Assembly (NCBI GenBank): GCA_029246705.1
Contig: JAQWMQ010000016.1
Location: 80,320 to 144,319, forward strand
From: Phycisphaerales bacterium
GTDB lineage: Bacteria; Planctomycetota; Phycisphaerae; Phycisphaerales; SM1A02
DNA: 64,000 bases
Reading direction: 5' to 3'
A program made the position numbers and the translations under genes. Below the pieces are notes generated by a model. It was not told the DNA's origin, made no database searches, and worked only from the letters and a program-made list of their open reading frames with translations. How positions within the stretch are numbered: the first letter of the stretch is position 1; each line of letters starts with the position of its first letter. Shown piece after piece: positions 29,000 through 37,977 of this stretch.

Positions 29000-30457
29000 A
29001 TGCCTTCACCCCTGAGCAGAGCCCCCATGACGTATCTGAACCACCTGAAGCGAGCAACCGGCATGTCCCTGGCCTGCATGGTCATTCTCGGCTTCCAGGC
29101 CGTGGCGCTTGCAGGAGCCCAGGAGACAGCGGGGCAGGACCCCCCCCCGGTCCAGGCGAGCGAACCGAAGGCGAAGGACACGATGTCCGGCCGGGTGCAC
29201 ATCGTGATCGATCGGTTTCGAGAAGTCAGCGGTGAAGTCATCAAGTCCGACGACGCCTCGATCACCATCAAGCGTGAGGGACGAACGGAGACCTACGAGC
29301 GAAACAAGATCCTCGCCATCGTCCCCCTGATGGAACCGAAGGCCGGTGGCGAGCATGGCGTGGTCTACATGCGGGACGGCAGCGGACTCGAAGGCCTCGT
29401 GCTCAGTGACGGTTTCGACGAGGTGGTCATCGAGGTCGAAGGCATCAGGCACCGCGTTCCTCGCACGGACGTCGATCATGTCGAACTCTACCCCGGCTTC
29501 GAGGAGTGGCTGACCTACGCGCGTTCGAAGATCAGGCCGGAAGACCTCGAGGCGAGGATCGAACTCGCCAAGTGGATGATGGAGAACAAGCGACTCCAGC
29601 TGGCACGCGAGGAACTGACCGCGATCATCGCGATCGACGATCACCCCGAAGCACGCCAGCTGCTTGAACTCACCGAGGTCCGGATCGAGCTTGAGAACGA
29701 GGGAACCGAAAACCCCACACCCATGCCCCCGAAGCAGAATCGAACCGAAGGGCTTCCCAAGCGCCAGCTCACCGCCGAGGACGTGAACATCATCCGCGTC
29801 TTCGAGATCGACTTCCGAAACCCGCCGAAAGTCAGCCTCGGGCCAAGGGTCATCGACGACCTGATCGCCCAGCATGCCGACCACCCGTTGATTCCAAATG
29901 ATGCACAGCAACGGAAGAAGCTGTTCTCGCTTCACGACATCGACCAGGTCAAGCTCATCTTCGACGTGAAGGCGCGGGAACTCTACCCGCGGATCCTGGT
30001 CGAGAGCATTCCCCATTCACTCGCCCTGTTCAGGAAGAACGTCCACAACGCGTGGCTGATTCGCAACTGCGCGACCAGCGGGTGTCATGGGGGTCAGAAT
30101 TCGGGCCGGTTCTTCCTGCACCGAGCCGACGCCACCGACTCCAGGACCATCCTCGAGAACCTCCTGATCCTCGAGAGGCTGGACATCGAAGGCCCCTACA
30201 AGCTCGTCGACTACGAGAATCCGGAGATGAGCCTCCTGGTCCAGTACGCCATGCCTCAGACGGAGTCCAGGGTCCCCCACCCGGACGTACCGGGCTTCAA
30301 GGCGGTCTTTCCCTCCGGAAAGAGTCGGATCCGGACCAATACCGAGAACTGGATCCGGTCGATGTACCAGCCCCGGCCCAAGTATCCGGTCGATTACATC
30401 CCCCCGACCCAGGTCAAGCCGCTGGAAACTCCGGCCCCACCTCGGGTTCCTCGCTGA
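29000..30457 (+). CDS. Exported cytochrome-like protein
   Basis: A 485-residue exported protein (start at ATG 29000, or 29027 nine codons later). A signal peptide of about 40 residues (LKRATGMSLACMVILGFQAVALAGA) precedes two small beta-rich modules (about 55-150, with SGEVIKSDDASITIKREG and LEGLVLSDGFDEVVIEVEG). A helical region follows. The C-terminal half contains RNCATSGCHGGQNSGRFFLH near residue 360, a CX4CH motif that could bind heme c, and a later PHPDVPGF. Planctomycetes encode many exported proteins with heme-like CxxCH sites of unknown role. No partner oxidoreductase is nearby. Heme binding is possible but unproven. Confidence 0.78.
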   Translation: MPSPLSRAPMTYLNHLKRATGMSLACMVILGFQAVALAGAQETAGQDPPPVQASEPKAKDTMSGRVHIVIDRFREVSGEVIKSDDASITIKREGRTETYERNKILAIVPLMEPKAGGEHGVVYMRDGSGLEGLVLSDGFDEVVIEVEGIRHRVPRTDVDHVELYPGFEEWLTYARSKIRPEDLEARIELAKWMMENKRLQLAREELTAIIAIDDHPEARQLLELTEVRIELENEGTENPTPMPPKQNRTEGLPKRQLTAEDVNIIRVFEIDFRNPPKVSLGPRVIDDLIAQHADHPLIPNDAQQRKKLFSLHDIDQVKLIFDVKARELYPRILVESIPHSLALFRKNVHNAWLIRNCATSGCHGGQNSGRFFLHRADATDSRTILENLLILERLDIEGPYKLVDYENPEMSLLVQYAMPQTESRVPHPDVPGFKAVFPSGKSRIRTNTENWIRSMYQPRPKYPVDYIPPTQVKPLETPAPPRVPR

Positions 30458-30542
30458 TCTCCCTGCATCAGGAACGGTGTTTTCAGTACACTGTCCACTT
30501 CACCCCCGGGCCACGCCCGGGTCCTCACGGCCGGCATTTTGA

Positions 30543-32435
30543 ATGCCTGATGAGAGTTCCAAGACCATGACGCATCGCAGGTCCTCACGAACGAAGTCCA
30601 TGCTCTCCCGCTGCTCGCTCCTTGGAACCGCCCTGATGATCTCAGGCTGTGGTCTGCTGAGCGATGGCGAACTCGCCCAACAGGTCAAGGCCAAGGGTGA
30701 ACTGGATGGAATCACCAGTGACTACACCGCCCTCGTGGCACAGGTTGGAACCACCAACAGCCCGACCTCGGTGGCCGACAAGATCGACCAGATCATCCGA
30801 CGCGTGAACGCCATCGATGGTCTTTCCGAGCAGCAGAAGAACAGCGCCTCCAGCCTGGTCGCCGCGATGGAGGCCACCGCGGGTGACCTTCGAGCGAACA
30901 CGCTGCTCCAGCTCGCACTTGACCAGGCGATGCTCCGTGAGCAGATCGCCGAGCATGCCGCTTCCGCCATGATCCTTGCCGCTGGCGCACAGCCACGGAC
31001 ACAGGCCGATTTCTCGGGACCGCAGGACCATGTCGCCCAGATGCAGGCCGGCGTCGAGATGCAGCACGAGTCGATCCAGAACGGCATCGCCTCGATGCAA
31101 CCACAACTGGAACAGACGAAGCAGATGCGGGAACGTTCGACCCAGCAGCTGAACAGCCTCGAAGCCGACATGTCACAGCTCCGCCAGCGCGCCAATGACG
31201 CCGGCCCCGTCGAGGGATACACCCTGGTCGAGGAAGCCGCGGGCGTGAAATCACGAGCGATCCCCGTCAAGAAGGCGATCGCGGAAGCTGAAGTCCAACT
31301 GGCCTCCCTCGAGCCGGACATCGAAATGATGCTCCTGAAGCGAATGAACATCGAGGCCACCCGTGAAGCCACCAACCGCGCGGAGGAGACCACGCGTCGC
31401 CTCAAGGATGCGGTCCAGGCAGCCGGCGCAGCCGGACGGGAACGAGCCCGGGTGATGATCACCGAGCTCGAGGCCAACCTTGCCGCCTACGAGAAGCGAG
31501 AGCAGAACGAGATCGCCCCCCTGTTCGACCAGGCGATCTCCAACTTCCAGAAGGCCCAGCGTGGCGGACGCGGCAACCGAGGCTCGGGCATGGTGATCGC
31601 AGCCAATGCCGCCCGCACCCTCGGTGACCTGCACGCCATGCGAGCCGACGAGGCGATGGCGAATGCAAACCTCTTCAACGCGATGGCCTCGGCCAGCGAA
31701 CTTGGCCTGGGCGGAAATCAGAACTGGACCGAGCTGGCCAGCTCCGCCGAGGAAACGCACGCCACTTCGATCGAAGCCGCGCGAACCGCCTACGAGTCGG
31801 CACTGGAAAAGCTCGGAAGCGGGAAGAACAACGAGATCGCTCGAAACTCGGTGCAGACGCTGATCTCCGCGCTCGACGGCACCTCGATCGCACCGACCAG
31901 CCCCATGGAACTCAAGTCCTCGGCGCCACGACGGCCCCGCGGGACCGGCCGCACCCGACCCGGTGGCGCAGCGGGTGGCGGTGAGATGGCGGCCCTGATG
32001 GGCACCAAGGGTTTCGACAGTCCTCAGGCGCTTGCCGACTTCATCAACAGCATGAATGGAAAGCCCCAGACCCCTGCACTCCTGCGACAGAGTGCAGCCG
32101 CCACCTGGACCACCGACCCAGACCTCATCGCCGGGATGGACAACCCTCAGGCGTCAGCCCAGCAGCTCGGCATGATTTCCAGCGTCAAAGTCGCGGTCGA
32201 CTCGGTCTCCGGTTCGACTGCCCAGCTGAAGTTCGAAGAGATGCCCGCCGGAATGCCTCCGGGCATGAACATCACGATGCCATTGATCAAGCGCAATGGC
32301 GAGTGGTTCATGGACATGGATGCCTTCATGAAGCAGGTTGAATCCATGATGGAATCGATGTTCGAAGGCATGATGGAAAGCGGACCCGGCGGCGACCCCG
32401 GTGGGTTCGGTCGCGGCGGCGGACGAAACCGCTGA
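30543..32435 (+). CDS. Large coiled-coil lipoprotein
   Basis: A 630-residue protein of no known family. The N-terminus has a lipobox (ALMISGC, cysteine near residue 36; in-frame ATGs at 30543 and 30567). The body is Ala/Gln/Glu-rich and strongly helical, with coiled-coil stretches (QQLNSLEADMSQLRQRAND and RRLKDAVQAAGAAGRERARV). A Pro/Arg/Gly linker (SSAPRRPRGTGRTRPGGAAG) follows near residue 460. A C-terminal domain ends in a methionine-rich helix (about 10 Met in residues 580-620) and a Gly/Arg tail. TACACT at 30486-30491 could be its -10 box. Probably anchored in a membrane facing outward. Function unknown. Confidence 0.78.
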   Translation: MPDESSKTMTHRRSSRTKSMLSRCSLLGTALMISGCGLLSDGELAQQVKAKGELDGITSDYTALVAQVGTTNSPTSVADKIDQIIRRVNAIDGLSEQQKNSASSLVAAMEATAGDLRANTLLQLALDQAMLREQIAEHAASAMILAAGAQPRTQADFSGPQDHVAQMQAGVEMQHESIQNGIASMQPQLEQTKQMRERSTQQLNSLEADMSQLRQRANDAGPVEGYTLVEEAAGVKSRAIPVKKAIAEAEVQLASLEPDIEMMLLKRMNIEATREATNRAEETTRRLKDAVQAAGAAGRERARVMITELEANLAAYEKREQNEIAPLFDQAISNFQKAQRGGRGNRGSGMVIAANAARTLGDLHAMRADEAMANANLFNAMASASELGLGGNQNWTELASSAEETHATSIEAARTAYESALEKLGSGKNNEIARNSVQTLISALDGTSIAPTSPMELKSSAPRRPRGTGRTRPGGAAGGGEMAALMGTKGFDSPQALADFINSMNGKPQTPALLRQSAAATWTTDPDLIAGMDNPQASAQQLGMISSVKVAVDSVSGSTAQLKFEEMPAGMPPGMNITMPLIKRNGEWFMDMDAFMKQVESMMESMFEGMMESGPGGDPGGFGRGGGRNR

Positions 32436-32477
32436 CGGACCCCGTCCGCAGGGTCGACCCGACATCGAATTCAAAGC

Positions 32478-33581
32478 TCAGAGTGACTCGAGCACCGTGC
32501 GCGCGGTCTCGGTGACCAACGGATCCTCCTCTGGATCCTCGGCGATCTCAACGAGCCGAGCCTCGAGGGCCGGGTCGGCGCGCTTCTGCAACGCGTTGCC
32601 GGCACAGATCACCGCGTTGCGCTTGAACATCGGCAGCTTCGCGCGCTTCAGGGCGCTGGTGATGAAGGCCTCCCGGCGGTCCTCCTCGCGCCAGCCCAGG
32701 ACTTCAAGCAGGTCGAAGCCGTCGCGACGCCGGTCGTAGGCTTCGAGCACCTCGAGGCCTCGCTTGCCCCGGGTGGGCTGGTTGTGCGGACAGACCTCCT
32801 GACAGACGTCGCACCCGAACAACCAGTCGCCGGTCGCTTCGTGGAGGTCGGGGTCGACCGCTTCCCGGTGCTCGATGGTCGTGTAGGCCAGACAGCGGGA
32901 ACCGTCGACCTTGAAGGGCTCGATCGCACCGGTGGGACAGGCGTCGATGCACCGGGTGCAGCTGCCGCAGGGATCGGGTCGGTCGATGGGACGATCCGGT
33001 TCGACCTCGAGGGTCGTGAGCACTTCGCCCAGGAGCAGCCAGGATCCTTCACCGGGATGGATCACCAGGGTGTGCTTTCCGATGAGACCGAGTCCCGCAC
33101 GGGTGGCGTGTTCCCGCTCCATGAGCGGCGCGGTGTCGACCACCCCACGCGAAGCCGATTGCGGACAGGCGGACGCGATCGCCCGGGCGAGCAGGTCGAG
33201 CCGTCGGCGAAGCACATCGTGGTAGTCGCGCCCCCGGGCGTAGCGCGCGATGCGACCGCGGGCGGGCCCCTCTTCCGGAATCCGGTCGCGACCGCCGTGA
33301 TACCGGTCGGCCAGGCAGATGATCGAACGAGCGCCCTCGAGGACGTGATCAGGATCGATCATCGCGTCGACCCGCTCCGCCAGGTAGTGCATCGACCCGT
33401 GTCGTCCCGCGTCGATCCATTCGCGCAGCTCCGCTTCCCGGTCGCTGCGACGGGCCGAGCAGATGCCGGCGTGGGCGAAACCGAGTTCGCGGCAGGCGGC
33501 GAGAAGTCTGTGACGTCGCTGCTCGGGGGTGGCGGCCTCGAGATCGCCGAGATCGGGTGGTTGCGGCCGGGCCGCACTCAT
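32478..33581 (-). CDS. queG: Epoxyqueuosine reductase
   Basis: Last step of queuosine synthesis: cobalamin-dependent reduction of epoxyqueuosine in tRNA. The 367-residue product has the N-terminal cobalamin-binding part (ISFARRSD-like ICSARRSDREAELREW, MEREHATRAGLGLIGKHTL). It has two [4Fe-4S] motifs, PCGSCTRCIDACPTGAI near residues 205-221 and FGCDVCQEVCPHNQP near 255-270. A C-terminal HEAT-like tail (LPMFKRNAVICAGNALQK) completes it. The ATG at 33581 overlaps the hpnE stop (ATGA). Position at the end of a squalene operon is unusual. QueA is encoded separately at 50931-52007. Confidence 0.95.
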   Translation of the reverse strand: MSAARPQPPDLGDLEAATPEQRRHRLLAACRELGFAHAGICSARRSDREAELREWIDAGRHGSMHYLAERVDAMIDPDHVLEGARSIICLADRYHGGRDRIPEEGPARGRIARYARGRDYHDVLRRRLDLLARAIASACPQSASRGVVDTAPLMEREHATRAGLGLIGKHTLVIHPGEGSWLLLGEVLTTLEVEPDRPIDRPDPCGSCTRCIDACPTGAIEPFKVDGSRCLAYTTIEHREAVDPDLHEATGDWLFGCDVCQEVCPHNQPTRGKRGLEVLEAYDRRRDGFDLLEVLGWREEDRREAFITSALKRAKLPMFKRNAVICAGNALQKRADPALEARLVEIAEDPEEDPLVTETARTVLESL

Positions 33582-34960
33582 CGCAACCCCAGCAGTCGTG
33601 GTCCGAGTGCGATCGGCAGGTCGGGAAGAACCCCGGGACCCCCCACCGCCGCGGCCGCCGCCGCGTAGCCGCTTCGGACCGCACCTTCCATGGTGGCCGG
33701 CCAGCCGCTTCGGCACCAGTCACCGGCGAGGAAGAGGTTCGGAACCCCGATCCCCGGTTCGACCGACGGACGAATGCGATCGACACCGGGAACCGCGCGG
33801 AAGGTCGCTCGTTTCTCCTTGACCGATCGGTAGCCGATCGGTTCGAGTCCGCGTGCCCGAGGCTGTGCCCAGCGCAGATCCTCGAGCACCCGGGCGACGA
33901 TCGTCTCCTCGTCGAGATCCATCCAGTCCTCGGCACCACTGATCACCGCATGCAGGTGCTGCTGGCCGGACTCATCCGTACCCTTGTTGAAGAGCCAGTG
34001 GGTACCACGCCCGGGAAGCACCAGGTGCGGCAGGCTCATGACCTCGGTGTCGAAGAACAGGTGGACACCGAGAATCGGACTGACTTCGAGTTGATCGAGA
34101 TCGGCAAGACGTCGATCAGCCTGGCGAAGCGGCATCGAGCAGAGCTTCGCCAGTCGGTCGAAGGGAACGGCGGAGATGACGGCTGCGGCTTGAAGGAGTC
34201 CGTTGCTGGTGACGACACCACTGATGCGTCTGCCGTCGTAGCTGATCCCACGCACGCTGTTACCGAGCTGGATCTCCCCGCCGGCATCATGGAGGAGCTT
34301 CTCGACCGGATCGTAGAGTTCGCTCAGGGGAACCGTGGCAAGTCCGATGGCCGAGCCGAAGCGATGTCCGAGAAAGCCTTCCTGGAAGACCTGGATGGCG
34401 AAGGACGCGCCGACCTGGTCGACGCCGAGATTGCAGGCACTGACGACCACCACCTCCCAGAAGAGACGGATCGCCTCCGCCGGTTGCTTCTGCTCCTCGA
34501 GAAAGGCCTTGAAGGTGCGATCCGACCACGCAGCCCGTCCCTGGAAACCCATCCTGATCATGGCGATCATCGCCCGCGAGATCGCCTTCTTGAGCGGACG
34601 GTCGATGAAACGCATGCGTGCGAAACTGCCCTGAAAATGAGCGGGTGGAGGCAGCAGGCCCGGACGCATGCGGTCGGGTTCGTGCGGTGGGTTGGCCCAC
34701 CAGGTCTCGGTGTGCCATTCGATGAGGTCGGTGACCCCGACCGTCTCGTAGAAGTCCAGGAGATTGGTGCAGCACCCCATGACCACGTGCTGGCAGTTGT
34801 CGAGGGTGTCCCCGGTTCTCGGGTCGCGAAAACTCGTCGCACGACCACCCAGTTTCTGGCGAGTCTCCACCAGGACCGGGATTTCACCTGCCTCGGCCAC
34901 GCGAATCGCCGCGGCCATTCCGGCGAGCCCACCCCCCAGGATGGCGATTCGCCGCTTCAC
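33578..34960 (-). CDS. hpnE: Hydroxysqualene dehydroxylase (squalene-associated FAD enzyme)
   Basis: FAD-dependent amine-oxidase-fold enzyme that converts hydroxysqualene to squalene in the HpnCDE route for hopanoids. The 460-residue product starts with the FAD-binding ILGGGLAGMAAAIRVAEAG and carries DTLDNCQHVVMGCCTNLLDF near residues 51-70, typical of HpnE, and a C-terminal FAD contact FLAGDWCRSGWPATMEGAV near 420-438. The start is a GTG overlapping the hpnD stop (GTGA) and the stop overlaps the queG start (ATGA). Order hpnC-hpnD-hpnE is the standard one. No squalene-hopene cyclase is in the window. Confidence 0.94.
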   Translation of the reverse strand: MKRRIAILGGGLAGMAAAIRVAEAGEIPVLVETRQKLGGRATSFRDPRTGDTLDNCQHVVMGCCTNLLDFYETVGVTDLIEWHTETWWANPPHEPDRMRPGLLPPPAHFQGSFARMRFIDRPLKKAISRAMIAMIRMGFQGRAAWSDRTFKAFLEEQKQPAEAIRLFWEVVVVSACNLGVDQVGASFAIQVFQEGFLGHRFGSAIGLATVPLSELYDPVEKLLHDAGGEIQLGNSVRGISYDGRRISGVVTSNGLLQAAAVISAVPFDRLAKLCSMPLRQADRRLADLDQLEVSPILGVHLFFDTEVMSLPHLVLPGRGTHWLFNKGTDESGQQHLHAVISGAEDWMDLDEETIVARVLEDLRWAQPRARGLEPIGYRSVKEKRATFRAVPGVDRIRPSVEPGIGVPNLFLAGDWCRSGWPATMEGAVRSGYAAAAAAVGGPGVLPDLPIALGPRLLGLR

Positions 34961-35898
34961 TTGATCACCCCGCCACGTTCACCGAGCCCCTGCCAGGCGA
35001 AACGCCTGGCACGCAGGGCGATCGCGGCCTTGCGCAGCGAGCTCAGGCGGATCCGGTTGTTGGTGCCGAGCTGTCGAGGTCGGTGGGCGATCTTTTCAAG
35101 GAGTGATCGATAGATCGTGGTCATCGCCCAGCTGGTGGGACGACAGTCCGGAAGCAACATGGACTCGAGCCGTTTCGAGCGGTTGTAGCCTTCGCGGGCG
35201 ATGTCGGTCAGTGCATGCACCAGATGCGTGCACCGCTGAGGATCGGACCAGTCGAGGATCATGGCCTGGTCGACTTCATGTTCCGCGAGCAGGTCCGCGG
35301 GCAGGTAGACCCGTCCTCGGCCGTGATCCTCCCGGATGTCTCGAAGGATGTTGGTGATCTGGAATGCGACCCCTCGATGGCTGGCCATCTCGAGGGCCTC
35401 TTCAGAATCAGCTCCCCAGACGCGTACACAGGTGCGGCCGACGGTGGAGGCGACCTGATCGCAGTAGAGCGTGAGGTCCGCCATGCTTTCGATCGAACGC
35501 GGTGTCAGGTCAGCCACCTGTCCATCGATCATCGAGTTGAAATCGGCTGGATCCAGCTGGTGATCCACCAGCACCTGCTTCATGGCGACCCAGATGTGGG
35601 CTTCTTCATCAGGAAAGTCATCGTCGAGGGCACCTGCGAAGAGGTCATGGGTCCGGCTGCGATAGGTCTCGATGGTGGCGAGTCGCTGCTCGGTCGAGAC
35701 CCCCTCGACGTCCTCGTCGGCCAGGTCGTCGGCCCGCCGCATCCAGGCGTAGATGGCACACAGCGCATTGAAGCGTTCGGGCGGAAGCAGTCGCAACCCG
35801 TACCAGAAGTTCCGGGCTCGCAGACGCACGTCCTCGCTGCAACGATCGAACGCCGCCCGGGTTCCATCGGCGTCGGTCTGGAGGGCCTGCCCGGTCAT
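34957..35898 (-). CDS. hpnD: Presqualene diphosphate synthase
   Basis: Condenses two farnesyl diphosphates to presqualene diphosphate. The 313-residue product has the two aspartate-rich motifs of squalene/phytoene synthases, WMRRADDLADE near residues 52-62 and ILRDIREDHGRGRVYLP near 185-201, and the N-terminal RARNFWYGLRLLP. The ATG at 35898 overlaps the hpnC stop (ATGA); a longer upstream frame is rejected. HpnD of this family works with hpnC and hpnE; the three overlap one another, indicating one translationally coupled unit. Confidence 0.94.
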   Translation of the reverse strand: MTGQALQTDADGTRAAFDRCSEDVRLRARNFWYGLRLLPPERFNALCAIYAWMRRADDLADEDVEGVSTEQRLATIETYRSRTHDLFAGALDDDFPDEEAHIWVAMKQVLVDHQLDPADFNSMIDGQVADLTPRSIESMADLTLYCDQVASTVGRTCVRVWGADSEEALEMASHRGVAFQITNILRDIREDHGRGRVYLPADLLAEHEVDQAMILDWSDPQRCTHLVHALTDIAREGYNRSKRLESMLLPDCRPTSWAMTTIYRSLLEKIAHRPRQLGTNNRIRLSSLRKAAIALRARRFAWQGLGERGGVIK

Positions 35899-36860
35899 GA
35901 ACGACCACCGGATCTCGTGGTGCGGGCTCGAAGCCACGCACGAGCGAAGAGCAGGAACTTCCGGGTCTTCGAGAGCGTTGGTCTGTGCAGCGCGGTCTCG
36001 CAGTCCCATGTCTCGATGGTTCGAAGGACGTGCGCACCGCCGTCCCGGAAGAGGCCGATCAACGGCGCATTCGCCGGAGACACCCGATCGATGAGTTCGT
36101 TGCCTCGTTCGTAGAACGGCCAGGTCCGGTCGACGCAGCGCGAAACCAGCTGGCGGCTCTCCTCGAGGAAGGTGTCGTCGACCGCCCAGCCCTGGCGGGC
36201 GCTTCGCCTCAACCTGTCCTCGAAGTCGGTCGAGTTCCAGAATTCGCGGGGTATGTAGACACGATCCCTGTCAAGGATGTCGCGGCTGACATCCTGCCAG
36301 TGGTTGGTCAGTTGCAGGGCGGTGCAGATGGCATCGGAGGGTATGAAGTGACTGTTGTCACGAGGCTCGCCAAGCATCATGAGCACCAGTCTCCCCACCG
36401 GATTGGCACTCAAGGCACAATAGTCCAGCAGGTCATCCCAGGTCTCGTACCGGGTCTGGTGCTGGTCGCGGATGAATGCATCGATCAGATCGTTGAAGGG
36501 AGCGAGGGGCAGGTCGTGACGCTTGATGGTGCCGGCGAGGGCGATCATCACCGGGTGCGTCGCCTGTCCCGCGGTGCACTTGACCAGTTCGCCTCTCCAC
36601 CAGTCCAGGAGTCGCAGCGATTCGGCTGGATCATCCATCTCGTCGCCCAGGTCGTCAGACCAGCGGCAGAAGCTGTAGACGATCGCGAAATCATCGCGAA
36701 CCTCGACGGGGATCAGCGAACTCAGCACGGAGAAATTCTCGTAGTGACCACCGGCCAGGGAACGGCAATAGGCGACCGCTTCGGATTCCTCGATGGAAAC
36801 CGCGCTCTCGGGGCCCCAGATAAGGACCTGCTCGCTGATTGGTGCTGGAGTCGTTCTCAT
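35895..36860 (-). CDS. hpnC: Hydroxysqualene synthase
   Basis: Converts presqualene diphosphate to hydroxysqualene. The 321-residue product has the aspartate-rich motifs FCRWSDDLGDEMDD near residues 60-73 and LTNHWQDVSRDILDRDRVYIP near 180-200, and the GGHYENFSV segment near the start seen in HpnC. The ATG at 36860 leaves about 58 bp to the divergent ispH start. GGCTAAGGT at about 36876-36884 on the minus strand may be the -10 box. It is first of the operon hpnC-hpnD-hpnE-queG. The longer upstream frame would overlap ispH and is rejected. Confidence 0.93.
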   Translation of the reverse strand: MRTTPAPISEQVLIWGPESAVSIEESEAVAYCRSLAGGHYENFSVLSSLIPVEVRDDFAIVYSFCRWSDDLGDEMDDPAESLRLLDWWRGELVKCTAGQATHPVMIALAGTIKRHDLPLAPFNDLIDAFIRDQHQTRYETWDDLLDYCALSANPVGRLVLMMLGEPRDNSHFIPSDAICTALQLTNHWQDVSRDILDRDRVYIPREFWNSTDFEDRLRRSARQGWAVDDTFLEESRQLVSRCVDRTWPFYERGNELIDRVSPANAPLIGLFRDGGAHVLRTIETWDCETALHRPTLSKTRKFLLFARAWLRARTTRSGGRS

Positions 36861-36905
36861 GGCTGAAAGGGAGCACACCTTAGCCGACGAAGCCCTCCAC
36901 GAGGG

Positions 36906-36911
36906 TATGAT
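36906..36911 (+). promoter_or_regulatory. Probable -10 box of ispH
   Basis: TATGAT lies 7 nt before the ATG at 36919. The gap contains GGAGG, so this could act as a ribosome binding site on a longer transcript, or the message is leaderless. Confidence 0.4.
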
Positions 36912-36918
36912 TGGAGGC

Positions 36919-37977
36919 ATGAAACTGATCCTTGCCAATCCCAGGGGCTTCTGTGCCGGCGTCTACATGGCCGTTGATGTCGTGGACCAGCTGCTTGAGA
37001 TCTGCCCGGGAGAATCCCTTTGCGTCTACCACGAGATCGTCCACAACCGCCATGTCGTCGACCGATTCCGAGATCGAGGCGTGCAATTCGTCGAGGACAT
37101 CTCCGAGGCCCCGGACGGCTCGATCGTGGTCTTCAGTGCTCATGGCGTGAGCCCGGAGATCCGGTCCCAGTGCGAGGAACGCGGCCTGATCGCCGTGGAC
37201 GCGACCTGCCCCCTGGTGACCAAGGTCCATGCGCAGGCGATCAGGTTGGCGAAGAAGGGATATCAGATCTTCCTGATCGGACACATCTCCCATCAGGAGG
37301 TGATCGGGACGCGGGGCGAGGCGCCTGATTCGATCCAGGTGGTCGAAACGGTCGAGGACATCCCGAATCTGAACATCATCGATCCCAACATGGTCGCCTA
37401 CCTCACCCAGACCACGCTTTCGACCGATGACGCGACCAAGATCATCAATGCCCTGCGCGAGGCATTCCCGATGATCAAGGAACCGCCCTCCAGCAGCATC
37501 TGTTACGCGACGACCAACCGACAGCGGGCGGTCAGGGCACTGGCACCCGACTGCGACGTGGTCCTGGTGGTGGGCAGCAGGAACAGTTCGAACTCGGTTC
37601 GTCTCACCGAGATCTCGGAGAACGTCGGCACCAGCGCATTCCTGATCGATGACGCCGCGGAGATCGATCAGAAATGGTTCGAGGGCGTGGAGACCGCACT
37701 CATCACCGCCGGGGCCAGCGCGCCGGAAGACCTCGTCAAGGAAGTGATCAAGAGACTGATCAACGACTACGGTGGCGTGGTCGAACAGCACCACGTCGAC
37801 CGAGAGGATGTCGAATTCGGACTTCCGGGTACCCTGAAGCGCGTGATGCGTGATCGTGGCATCGACCCCGCAGGTCGACGCATCCACGTGAACGTGGGTG
37901 AGGAATTCGAAACGTGGCTGACCGAGGAAAGCATCCCACACCTCACGGTGGATCTCACCATCGGTGAGACAGGTTGA
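36919..37977 (+). CDS. ispH: 4-hydroxy-3-methylbut-2-enyl diphosphate reductase
   Basis: Last step of the MEP isoprenoid pathway, giving IPP and DMAPP with a [4Fe-4S] cluster. The 352-residue product starts MKLILANPRGFCAGVYMAVD, the cluster-binding first cysteine motif. It contains VFSAHGVSPEIR near residue 72, DATCPLVTKVHAQ near 94-106 (second cysteine), ICYATTNRQ near 194 (third cysteine), and VVGSRNSSNSVRL. The catalytic glutamate region around HEIVHNRHVV is intact. It faces the squalene operon, so isoprenoid supply and its use are adjacent. It overlaps rlmN by 4 bp. Confidence 0.96.
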   Translation: MKLILANPRGFCAGVYMAVDVVDQLLEICPGESLCVYHEIVHNRHVVDRFRDRGVQFVEDISEAPDGSIVVFSAHGVSPEIRSQCEERGLIAVDATCPLVTKVHAQAIRLAKKGYQIFLIGHISHQEVIGTRGEAPDSIQVVETVEDIPNLNIIDPNMVAYLTQTTLSTDDATKIINALREAFPMIKEPPSSSICYATTNRQRAVRALAPDCDVVLVVGSRNSSNSVRLTEISENVGTSAFLIDDAAEIDQKWFEGVETALITAGASAPEDLVKEVIKRLINDYGGVVEQHHVDREDVEFGLPGTLKRVMRDRGIDPAGRRIHVNVGEEFETWLTEESIPHLTVDLTIGETG

